Shown here: one piece after another, positions 1-5,603 of the stretch
How positions within the stretch are numbered: position 1 is the first letter of the stretch
How the letters are laid out: each line of letters opens with the position of its first letter
Source of the DNA: an uncultured Klebsiella sp.
GTDB taxonomy: Bacteria > Pseudomonadota > Gammaproteobacteria > Enterobacterales > Enterobacteriaceae
DNA length: 5,603 nt
Assembly: GCA_902490055.1 (NCBI GenBank)
Contig: CABUCP010000242.1
Span: 1-5,603 of the forward strand
Reading direction: 5' to 3'
Notes under the pieces: generated by a model
The model's database searches: none
Told to the model about the DNA's origin: nothing
The model's input: the letters and a program-made list of their open reading frames with translations, nothing else
Made by a program: the position numbers and the translations under genes

Positions 1-120
1 GGACGTTTCGTCTACTCCTCTATCGGTGCCTGGTACCATCATCAGGACAAGCAAGAGTCGCAGCAATCGACCATCACGACTGATGCCCCCGATACGCCGA
101 CCGCTCCTGCTCAGGAATAA
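1..120 (+). CDS. yfgG: YfgG-like small protein (DUF2633 family), C-terminal part only
   Basis: The reading frame is open from the first base and ends in TAA at 118-120, giving the last 39 residues of a protein that starts outside the window. The fragment opens with GRFVYSSIGAWYHHQ, which closely matches the region just after the single membrane helix of E. coli YfgG as I recall it (GRFIYSSVGAWQHHQ), followed by a similar QQST segment. YfgG is a small protein of about 60 residues with one predicted membrane helix; its molecular role is poorly defined. The visible part would be the hydrophilic tail. It ends in a Thr/Pro/Ala-rich stretch (TPTAPAQE) that seems a little longer than the E. coli tail. 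Its position near guaA supports the call, because yfgG lies in this neighbourhood in E. coli. The family assignment rests on memory of one homologue, and the N-terminus and helix cannot be checked here. Confidence 0.75.
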   Translation, partial: GRFVYSSIGAWYHHQDKQESQQSTITTDAPDTPTAPAQE

Positions 121-1017
121 TCACCACGTAGAAACCTTTAGTTGCTGTAGTAGACGCAGCATCTCCGCTATTCCTTTGCTGATGACTTTGTCCTGACGCA
201 TCACCACGCCCAGTTGGCGATAGAGTCGCGGCGATAGCGATTGCACGCGTATTCCTGCGCGTTCTTGCGTAGCGGCAACCGCCATCCGCGGCACGATGCT
301 GTAGCCCAACCCTGCGCGCACCATACGCTTGATCGCCTCAATACTGCCAAGCTGCATCACCGGGGCCGGGCTCAGTCCATCAGAGCGAAACCAGCCGTCA
401 ATCAGTTCGCGAGTTCCGCTGCCGGCCTCAAAAGCAATCAGCGGCAGCGCCTGAAGTAATGAAGACGTCAGTTGCGACGTAAGCGGTTCATCAACAGCCG
501 CGTTAATAAACACGAACTCTTCTTCCAGCACCGGCGTCACCGCCAGACTACGCCCGCTTGCCGGGAGCGTCACCAGACCTAAATCCAGCCGGTTCTCTTC
601 CACCGCCCGCACGATATCCACCGTATTGCCGGTCGTGACGGCAACCGTTAACAACGGATGCTGCTCGCGCAGATAGCGCAATAGCGGCGGCAGTAGATGA
701 ATGCAGGCCGTCGCGCCGGTACCAAAGGCCATGGTGCCGTTTACTTCATGGCTAAACTCCGCGACCGATTGCACCGCCGCGTTCACCGCCAGCTCAATCT
801 GTTCGCTGTGCGCCAGCAGCGCCAACCCGGCGGCGGTGGCTTTAATCCCGCGCCCGGTCCGCTCAACCAGCCGCGTCTGCAGAAATTGTTCAAGCTGGCG
901 AACCTGCAGGCTCACCGCCGGTTGTGAGATCCCCAGCACATCAGCGGCGGCGGAAAAGCTACCGCGCTGCAGCACCAGGCGGAAGGTTGCCAGATTTCCC
1001 AGATTCAGCGTCGTCAT
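121..1017 (-). CDS. LysR-type transcriptional regulator
   Basis: This encodes a 298-residue cytoplasmic DNA-binding regulator, the normal LysR-family length. Residues about 5-65 form the winged helix-turn-helix domain, with the typical run GSFSAAADVLGISQPAVSLQ at 19-38 and the R-TGRG wing near 53-57. A linker helix spans about 65-90. The effector-binding domain starts near residue 93 and includes LDLGLVTLP (144-152), GSGTRELID (199-207) and GSIEAIKRMVRAGLGYSIVP (224-243), all common in the family. I chose the ATG at 1017. An in-frame GTG at 1065 would add 16 residues that do not resemble a LysR N-terminus, and the 1017 start has a weak AGAG ribosome site about 10 bases upstream. The gene diverges from the MFS transporter, so it most likely controls that gene and itself. 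The effector is unknown, and I do not recognise a named orthologue. Its TGA stop abuts the yfgG stop with no gap. Confidence 0.93.
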   Translation of the reverse strand: MTTLNLGNLATFRLVLQRGSFSAAADVLGISQPAVSLQVRQLEQFLQTRLVERTGRGIKATAAGLALLAHSEQIELAVNAAVQSVAEFSHEVNGTMAFGTGATACIHLLPPLLRYLREQHPLLTVAVTTGNTVDIVRAVEENRLDLGLVTLPASGRSLAVTPVLEEEFVFINAAVDEPLTSQLTSSLLQALPLIAFEAGSGTRELIDGWFRSDGLSPAPVMQLGSIEAIKRMVRAGLGYSIVPRMAVAATQERAGIRVQSLSPRLYRQLGVVMRQDKVISKGIAEMLRLLQQLKVSTW

Positions 1018-1029
1018 CGCAAAGTTTCT

Positions 1030-1046
1030 CTTATGAGGGCTATAAG
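1030..1046. promoter_or_regulatory. Candidate LysR-type operator (T-N11-A inverted repeat)
   Basis: The sequence reads CTTAT-N7-ATAAG, a perfect 5-bp inverted repeat. Inside it, T1032 and A1044 are separated by 11 bases, the T-N11-A pattern of LysR-family binding sites. It lies 12 bases upstream of the regulator's start codon, which would suit autoregulation. In RNA form the same repeat could fold into a small hairpin whose 3' arm touches the weak ribosome site of the regulator gene. Short AT-rich repeats of this size can occur by chance. Confidence 0.4.
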
Positions 1047-1055
1047 TTCCGAGAC

Positions 1056-1085
1056 CTGCCAGCACAATAGCGCGCGGGCTATGCT
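1056..1085 (+). promoter_or_regulatory. Possible promoter of the MFS transporter gene
   Basis: CTGCCA at 1056-1061 and TATGCT at 1080-1085 each match the sigma-70 -35 and -10 consensus at four of six positions, with an 18-bp spacer. Transcription would start near 1092, leaving a leader of about 24 bases before the ATG at 1116. The weak match suits an activator-dependent promoter, and the -10 element falls inside the inverted repeat at 1080-1100. It was picked by eye and is tentative. Confidence 0.3.
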
Positions 1086-1093
1086 GCAGACAA
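1064..1093 (-). promoter_or_regulatory. Possible promoter of the LysR-type regulator gene
   Basis: On the minus strand TTGTCT (1093-1088) and TATTGT (1069-1064) are separated by 18 bases, each matching the sigma-70 consensus at four of six positions. Transcription would start near 1057, about 40 bases before the ATG. This promoter overlaps the opposing one for the transporter, so occupancy of one would hinder the other, a common arrangement for divergent LysR pairs. Assigned by eye only. Confidence 0.3.
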
Positions 1094-1100
1094 CTGCATA
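1080..1100. promoter_or_regulatory. Inverted repeat, candidate operator between divergent genes
   Basis: TATGC (1080-1084) and GCATA (1096-1100) form a perfect inverted repeat spaced by 11 bases. A second, nested and off-centre pair lies within it: TGCAG (1085-1089) and CTGCA (1094-1098). The site sits 15 bases before the transporter start and overlaps the possible -10 of the transporter and the possible -35 of the regulator. It lacks a symmetric T-N11-A core, so it is not a textbook LysR box, but its position fits a regulatory site. Confidence 0.4.
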
Positions 1101-1115
1101 ACGCTTTGGATTACA

Positions 1116-2318
1116 ATGAAAACGCCAGCCATATCTTCTACCACCCCCGCTTCCCTCACCCTTGCCGCCGGCGCTAATCAGCTCATCAACTGGGGAATCG
1201 CTTTTTATATGCCCGGCACTTTTGCCCGCGCTATCGCCGCCGATACCGGCTGGAGCGCGACGGAGATTTACCTCGGCCTGACCTTCGCGATGCTGATGAT
1301 GGCGGCAACCTCGCCTTTTGTCGCCCGCCTGCTGGCCTCGTGTGGCGGCCAGCGAGTGGTGATGTCCGGATCATTGGCGATTGCGGCAAGCTGTCTGGTA
1401 ATGTCGCAGGCCGACACGCTTGTTAGCTGGTACACCGCATGGTTGCTGGCAGGTATCGGTATGCGTCTGGCGCTGTATGATGCGCTATTCGCCGCGTTGG
1501 TTAACCTTTACGGACAGCGCGCCAGAGTGACCATTTCGCGCGTCACGCTGGCTGGCGGCCTGGCTTCCGCGCTGTTCTGGCCGCTGGGAACGACGCTACT
1601 CACGCTGATGAATTGGCGTCAGGCACTGTTGGTTTACAGCCTGTGTGGGTTGCTCAGCACACTACTGCTATGGCGAATGCCTAATCACCGGCTACCCGCA
1701 CGGGCTTCTCGTCAGAACCCCCAACCGTTCACCCGCCGCAGCCGCCTGATTGGCCTGCTGTATGCCGCGCTTATCGCCCTGGTCACTTTTATCTCTAATG
1801 GCACCTCAACCCACCTGCCGGAATTTATCGCCAGCTACGGCCTGCCGGTAACGACAGGGATACTATGGGGCATCGGCCAGACCGGCGCGCGTTTTCTGGA
1901 GGTAGCCTCAGGGGCGCGGCTCACTCCGCTCAGATTAACGCTGCTGACCACAACGCTATTACCACTCTGCTTTTTACTCGGTCTCAACGCCGCCTCGCTA
2001 AGCTGGGCGGTCGGCGGTTTTGTGTTCAGCTATGGCGCAATTAACGGCCTGACGACGGTATTTAAAGCAACGCTGCCGCTACAGCTGTTTGCCGCGGAAG
2101 ACTACGCCCGGCGTACCGGACAACTGTTGATCCCGGCGCAGCTGTTGGCCGCCATCTCACCCTTTTCCTACGCCTGGCTAAATCACCATCTCGGGCTTCA
2201 GGGAAGCCTTGCCCTCTCTGGTTTATTATCGCTGGCGGTGCTGGGACTGGCGCTGGGAATCGGCTGGCTACAACGACGGCAGATGGTACAGGAGGTCCTT
2301 CAGGTTCCGGCTGATTAA
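1116..2318 (+). CDS. MFS transporter, 12 membrane helices, substrate unknown
   Basis: This is a 400-residue inner-membrane protein of major facilitator size and layout. Hydrophobic segments fall at about 13-33, 50-70, 80-97, 104-130, 142-163, 168-186, then after a basic cytoplasmic loop (187-209) at 210-228, 246-264, 272-290, 294-315, 335-356 and 362-384. That gives two bundles of six helices. The loop after helix 2 (SPFVARLLASCGGQR, 66-80) is where MFS motif A normally lies, but it is degenerate: the usual Asp is absent. The NWRQALLVYSL segment at helix 6 is typical of the superfamily. The TLAGGLASALFWPLG stretch in helix 5 loosely recalls monocarboxylate or oxalate/formate-type carriers, but that is weak. 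The ATG at 1116 has a weak GGA ribosome site 5 bases upstream. The gene contains several rare CTA leucine codons, which points to lower expression than guaBA. The divergent LysR gene is its likely regulator. Uptake or efflux cannot be decided. Confidence 0.9.
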   Translation: MKTPAISSTTPASLTLAAGANQLINWGIAFYMPGTFARAIAADTGWSATEIYLGLTFAMLMMAATSPFVARLLASCGGQRVVMSGSLAIAASCLVMSQADTLVSWYTAWLLAGIGMRLALYDALFAALVNLYGQRARVTISRVTLAGGLASALFWPLGTTLLTLMNWRQALLVYSLCGLLSTLLLWRMPNHRLPARASRQNPQPFTRRSRLIGLLYAALIALVTFISNGTSTHLPEFIASYGLPVTTGILWGIGQTGARFLEVASGARLTPLRLTLLTTTLLPLCFLLGLNAASLSWAVGGFVFSYGAINGLTTVFKATLPLQLFAAEDYARRTGQLLIPAQLLAAISPFSYAWLNHHLGLQGSLALSGLLSLAVLGLALGIGWLQRRQMVQEVLQVPAD

Positions 2319-2400
2319 GATGTAGTTTGCAGTCATAGCGGCTGAATTCGACAATACAAATTAAGCGGGAAATCTGGGAGGCGGTGAAGAGAAGAAATAT

Positions 2401-2429
2401 AAAAAACCCTCTGTAAAAACAGAGGGTTT
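2401..2429 (-). terminator. Intrinsic terminator of the guaBA operon
   Basis: CCCTCTGT (2407-2414) and ACAGAGGG (2419-2426) pair perfectly around an AAAA loop, and AAA/TTT extends the stem to 11 bp (2404-2429). Read on the minus strand the stem is followed by an unbroken run of six T (2406-2401), with the first three also able to pair. It begins 20 bases after the guaA stop codon. This is a textbook rho-independent terminator for guaA. In the plus direction the stem is followed by only TTTGGTT, so it would be a weaker terminator for the convergent MFS gene. Confidence 0.93.
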
Positions 2430-2449
2430 GGTTCAGCTATCAGAAGGGC

Positions 2450-4027
2450 TTATTCCCACTCAATGGTTGCTGGCGGTTTGCCGCTGATGTCATACACCAC
2501 GCGGGAAATACCGTTAACTTCATTGATGATGCGGTTGGAGACGCGACCGAGGAAATCGTACGGCAGGTGCGCCCAGTGGGCGGTCATAAAGTCGATGGTT
2601 TCTACCGCACGCAGGGAGACGACCCAGTCGTACTTACGGCCATCGCCCATCACGCCGACGGAACGTACCGGCAGGAACACGGTAAACGCCTGGCTTACTT
2701 TGTCGTACAGATCGGCTTTACGCAGTTCTTCGATGAAGATAGCATCAGCGCGACGCAGCAGGTCGCAGTACTCTTTCTTCACTTCGCCAAGCACGCGAAC
2801 GCCGAGACCCGGCCCCGGGAACGGGTGACGGAACAGCATGTCGTACGGCAGCCCCAGTTCCAGACCAATTTTACGCACTTCGTCTTTGAACAGCTCTTTC
2901 AGCGGCTCAACGAGGCCCATTTTCATCTCTTTCGGCAGGCCGCCAACGTTGTGGTGCGACTTGATGACGTGCGCTTTACCGGTTGCGGAAGCGGCGGATT
3001 CGATCACATCAGGGTAGATAGTCCCCTGCGCCAGCCATTTCACGTCTTCCAGCTTCAGCGCTTCTTCGTCGAAGACTTCCACAAAGACGCGTCCAATGAT
3101 TTTACGCTTCGCTTCCGGATCGTTTTCGCCCTTCAGCGCGCTCAGGAAGCGCTCTTCGGCTTCGACGTGCACGATGTTCAGGCCGAAACGGTCGCCGAAC
3201 ATATCCATCACCTGATCGGCTTCGTTCAGGCGCAGCAGGCCGTTATCCACGAAGACGCAGGTCAGGTTTTTACCAATAGCGCGGTGCAGCAGCATTGCGG
3301 TGACGGAGGAGTCAACACCGCCGGACAGGCCGAGGATAACTTTATCGTCGCCAACCTGCTGACGGATGCGCTCAACCGCATCATCGATGATCTTCGCCGG
3401 CGTCCACAGCGCTTCGCACTGGCAGATATCGCGCACGAAGCGCTCCAGCATACGCAGGCCCTGGCGGGTGTGGGTCACTTCCGGGTGGAACTGTACGCCG
3501 TAGAAACGTTTTTCTTCATTCGCCATGATGGCGAACGGGCAGCTTTCGGTGCTGGCGACGGTGACAAAGTCGGACGGGATAGCGGTGACTTTATCACCAT
3601 GGCTCATCCACACATCCAGCAGCGGTTTGCCGTCGGCGCTCAGCGCATCTTCGATGCCCTGAATCAGCGCGCTATCGGTCTGCACTTCAACCTGCGCGTA
3701 GCCGAACTCACGCTCGTTGGAGGCTTCAACGTGGCCGCCCAGTTGCATGGCCATGGTCTGCATGCCGTAGCATACGCCAAATACCGGTACGCCAGCGTCG
3801 AAGACATACTGCGGGGCGCGCGGGCTGTTTTCTTCGGTGGTGCTTTCCGGGCCGCCGGAAAGAATGATGCCGCTCGGGTTGAACTCACGGATCTGAGCTT
3901 CGGTCACGTCCCAAGCCCAGAGTTCGCAATAAACCCCTAATTCGCGTACGCGACGCGCAACCAGCTGGGTGTACTGTGAACCGAAGTCCAGGATAAGAAT
4001 GCGATGTTTATGAATGTTATCCGTCAT
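2450..4027 (-). CDS. guaA: GMP synthase (glutamine-hydrolysing)
   Basis: GuaA makes GMP from XMP in the cytoplasm, using ATP and ammonia released from glutamine; it is the last step of guanine nucleotide synthesis. The protein is 525 residues, the same as E. coli GuaA, and appears complete. The N-terminal class I glutamine amidotransferase domain (about 9-200) has nucleophile Cys86 in FGVCYGMQ and the partners His181 and Glu183 in QFHPEV. The ATP-pyrophosphatase domain follows with the P-loop [10 protein letters not shown] at 232-241. The C-terminal part (about 400-525) carries the [11 protein letters not shown] segment (401-411) and the conserved end PPATIEWE, which belong to the dimerisation and XMP-binding domain. 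The ATG at 4027 gives the same N-terminus as E. coli ([18 protein letters not shown]), with TGGA about 10 bases upstream as ribosome site. It is the second gene of the guaBA operon, 69 bases after guaB, and ends at the terminator at 2401-2429. Confidence 0.99.
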   Translation of the reverse strand: MTDNIHKHRILILDFGSQYTQLVARRVRELGVYCELWAWDVTEAQIREFNPSGIILSGGPESTTEENSPRAPQYVFDAGVPVFGVCYGMQTMAMQLGGHVEASNEREFGYAQVEVQTDSALIQGIEDALSADGKPLLDVWMSHGDKVTAIPSDFVTVASTESCPFAIMANEEKRFYGVQFHPEVTHTRQGLRMLERFVRDICQCEALWTPAKIIDDAVERIRQQVGDDKVILGLSGGVDSSVTAMLLHRAIGKNLTCVFVDNGLLRLNEADQVMDMFGDRFGLNIVHVEAEERFLSALKGENDPEAKRKIIGRVFVEVFDEEALKLEDVKWLAQGTIYPDVIESAASATGKAHVIKSHHNVGGLPKEMKMGLVEPLKELFKDEVRKIGLELGLPYDMLFRHPFPGPGLGVRVLGEVKKEYCDLLRRADAIFIEELRKADLYDKVSQAFTVFLPVRSVGVMGDGRKYDWVVSLRAVETIDFMTAHWAHLPYDFLGRVSNRIINEVNGISRVVYDISGKPPATIEWE

Positions 4028-4060
4028 TGACGTTAATTCCAGAGAAGTAGCGATGATTGA

Positions 4061-4090
4061 ATAAAAATCGCCCGGCGCGTAGCCGGGCGA
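4061..4090 (-). terminator. Terminator-like hairpin between guaB and guaA
   Basis: TCGCCCGGC (4068-4076) and GCCGGGCGA (4082-4090) pair perfectly over 9 bp around a 5-base loop. On the minus strand the stem is followed by TTTTTAT (4067-4061), so it has the form of an intrinsic terminator inside the operon. The stem starts only 6 bases after the guaB stop codon, so a ribosome finishing guaB would cover its 5' arm. It probably gives partial termination, or protects the 3' end of guaB mRNA from exonucleases; full termination would cut off guaA. A REP-like palindrome is another reading. Confidence 0.7.
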
Positions 4091-4096
4091 TGAAAA

Positions 4097-5563
4097 TCAG
4101 GAGCCCATGCGGTAGTTCGGGGATTCCTTGGTGATCGTCACGTCGTGAACGTGGCTCTCCTGGATGCCCGCGCCGCTGATACGCACGAACTCTGCTTTGG
4201 TACGCAGGGTGTCGATAGTACCACAACCGGTCAGACCCATACAGGAGCGCAGGCCGCCCATCTGCTGGTGAATGATCTCTTTCAGGCGGCCTTTATAGGC
4301 AACGCGGCCTTCGATACCTTCCGGTACCAGTTTGTCAGCGGCGTTATCACTCTGGAAGTAACGGTCGGAGGAGCCTTTGGACATCGCGCCCAGGGAACCC
4401 ATACCGCGGTAAGATTTGTAAGAACGGCCCTGATAAAGTTCGATTTCACCCGGAGATTCTTCAGTACCGGCCAGCATGGATCCAACCATCACCGCGGCGG
4501 CGCCTGCGGCGATCGCTTTTGCGATGTCGCCGGAGAAGCGGATACCGCCATCGGCGATAACCGGAATACCGGTGCCTTCCAGCGCTTCAACCGCGTCGGA
4601 AACCGCAGTGATCTGCGGAACGCCTACGCCGGTAACGATACGGGTAGTACAGATGGAGCCAGGGCCGATACCCACTTTCACCGCGCTGACGCCAGCTTCC
4701 GCCAGGGCACGAGCGCCCGCGCCGGTCGCCACGTTGCCGCCGATAATTTGCAGGTCAGGATATTTAGCGCGCGTTTCGCGAATACGCTGCAGAACGCCTT
4801 CGGAATGACCGTGAGAGGAGTCGATCAGCAGAACGTCGACGCCTGCGGCAACCAGCGCGTCAACGCGCTCTTCGTTACCGGCGCCGGCGCCAACGGCCGC
4901 GCCAACGCGCAGACGACCGTGCTCATCTTTACACGCATTCGGTTTACGTTCCGCTTTCTGGAAGTCTTTTACGGTGATCATGCCGCGCAGGTGGAAGCTT
5001 TCATCCACAACCAGCGCTTTTTCTACGCGTTTTTCGTGCATTTTCGCGAAGACCACTTCGCGGCTTTCGCCTTCACGCACGGTAACCAGACGCTCTTTCG
5101 GCGTCATATAAACGCTGACCGGCTGGCTCAGGTCGGTCACGAAACGTACATCGCGGCCGGTGATAATGCCGACCAGCTCGTTGTCTTCGGTCACCACCGG
5201 ATACCCGGCGAAACCGTTACGCTCGGTCAGTTCTTTTACTTCGCGCAGGGTGGTGGTCGGCAGCACGGTCTGCGGGTCGCTTACCACGCCGGATTCATGT
5301 TTCTTCACGCGCTTAACTTCTTCAGCCTGACGCTCAATGGACATGTTTTTATGAATAAAGCCGATGCCGCCTTCCTGTGCCAGGGCGATTGCCAGGCGCG
5401 CTTCAGTTACGGTATCCATAGCCGCGGAAAGCATAGGAATATTCAGACGAATGGTTTTCGTCAGCTGGGTGCTGAGATCGGCAGTATTCGGCAGAACGGT
5501 AGAATGAGCGGGAACAAGGAGGACGTCGTCAAACGTCAGGGCTTCTTTAGCGATACGTAGCAT
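4097..5563 (-). CDS. guaB: Inosine-5'-monophosphate dehydrogenase
   Basis: GuaB oxidises IMP to XMP with NAD+, the committed and rate-limiting step toward GMP, as a cytoplasmic tetramer. The protein has 488 residues, the E. coli length, and appears complete. A TIM-barrel catalytic domain is interrupted by two CBS domains at about 93-205, which in this family bind purine nucleotides and tune activity. Asp248 ([10 protein letters not shown]) contacts substrate, catalytic Cys305 lies in GPGSICTTR, the IMP-binding loop has [10 protein letters not shown] (337-346), and the mobile flap has the Arg401-Tyr402 pair in SSDRYFQ. I chose the ATG at 5563 because it reproduces the known [16 protein letters not shown] start, with a GAG ribosome site 9 bases upstream; the in-frame TTG at 5569 would add two residues. 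It is the first gene of guaBA. Expression is known in E. coli to be repressed by PurR at the promoter, which lies beyond this window. Confidence 0.99.
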   Translation of the reverse strand: MLRIAKEALTFDDVLLVPAHSTVLPNTADLSTQLTKTIRLNIPMLSAAMDTVTEARLAIALAQEGGIGFIHKNMSIERQAEEVKRVKKHESGVVSDPQTVLPTTTLREVKELTERNGFAGYPVVTEDNELVGIITGRDVRFVTDLSQPVSVYMTPKERLVTVREGESREVVFAKMHEKRVEKALVVDESFHLRGMITVKDFQKAERKPNACKDEHGRLRVGAAVGAGAGNEERVDALVAAGVDVLLIDSSHGHSEGVLQRIRETRAKYPDLQIIGGNVATGAGARALAEAGVSAVKVGIGPGSICTTRIVTGVGVPQITAVSDAVEALEGTGIPVIADGGIRFSGDIAKAIAAGAAAVMVGSMLAGTEESPGEIELYQGRSYKSYRGMGSLGAMSKGSSDRYFQSDNAADKLVPEGIEGRVAYKGRLKEIIHQQMGGLRSCMGLTGCGTIDTLRTKAEFVRISGAGIQESHVHDVTITKESPNYRMGS

Positions 5564-5564
5564 G

Positions 5565-5598
5565 GGCAATATCTCGACCAGGGTGGATAAATATTGCC
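5565..5598 (-). promoter_or_regulatory. Inverted repeat in the guaB leader next to the start codon
   Basis: In mRNA sense GGCAAUAU and AUAUUGCC form a perfect 8-bp inverted repeat with an 18-base loop (plus-strand arms at 5565-5572 and 5591-5598). The 3' arm ends one base before the guaB ATG, and the GAG ribosome site lies at the loop edge beside the arm. Within the loop, CCA and UGG could pair around CCC. Folding would place the start region in structure and might limit translation initiation. The repeat is seen directly; any role is inferred. Confidence 0.5.
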
Positions 5599-5603
5599 GT
5601 GGC

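Noticed and set aside
144..162. TGCTG-N9-CAGCA repeat just after the yfgG stop, considered as a yfgG terminator
   Set aside because: The stem is only 5 bp with a long loop, has no T-run, and lies inside the regulator coding sequence.
1018..1065. GTG start at 1065 for the LysR gene, giving 314 residues
   Set aside because: The extra 16 residues have no LysR-like content, and the ATG at 1017 places the helix-turn-helix at the usual distance from the N-terminus.
2319..2400. Gap after the MFS gene, searched for a small gene, tRNA or mobile-element remnant
   Set aside because: I saw no plausible small reading frame with a ribosome site, no tRNA-like fold and no terminal repeats; it reads as plain intergenic sequence.
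2567..3940. Long open frame (457 codons) on the plus strand opposite guaA
   Set aside because: It lies wholly antisense to a certain gene. Its protein is rich in His, Gln, Phe and Arg with no recognisable domain, as expected from the complement of strongly biased codons.
4145..5560. Long open frame (471 codons) on the plus strand opposite guaB
   Set aside because: This is the same effect as opposite guaA: antisense to a highly biased, highly expressed gene, with low-complexity composition and no ribosome site or domain that I could see.

Overview
This window matches the chromosome of a member of the Enterobacteriaceae. GuaA and GuaB look near-identical to the E. coli proteins as I remember them, with the same lengths (525 and 488 residues). 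The 39-residue fragment at the left edge resembles the C-terminus of YfgG, a small protein of this family. The genus cannot be fixed by eye: the layout next to yfgG differs from E. coli K-12, which suggests a relative such as Enterobacter, Citrobacter, Klebsiella or a neighbour.

Layout, left to right. Positions 1-120 hold the end of a yfgG-like gene (+). Its stop codon directly abuts the stop codon of a LysR-type regulator gene at 121-1017 (-). A 98-bp divergent intergenic region (1018-1115) carries two inverted repeats and possible overlapping promoters. It separates the regulator from a 12-helix MFS transporter gene at 1116-2318 (+). A 131-bp gap holds a strong intrinsic terminator (2401-2429, - strand) that ends the guaBA operon. 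guaA (2450-4027, -) and guaB (4097-5563, -) follow. The 69-bp gap between them contains a terminator-like hairpin. The last 40 bases are the guaB leader, with an 8-bp inverted repeat ending one base from the start codon; the guaB promoter lies outside the window.

Functionally there are two units. guaBA makes GMP from IMP: GuaB oxidises IMP to XMP and GuaA aminates XMP to GMP. The regulator and transporter form a classic divergent pair in which the LysR protein probably controls the transporter and itself in response to a small molecule; the substrate cannot be told from sequence. In E. coli K-12, as I recall it, yfgH and yfgI sit between yfgG and guaA, so the regulator-transporter pair appears to occupy a variable position between conserved genes.

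I found no mobile element, CRISPR array, tRNA or rRNA, and nothing clearly amounting to an undescribed system. The points most worth a second look are the two RNA hairpins of the guaBA transcript and the divergent control region.
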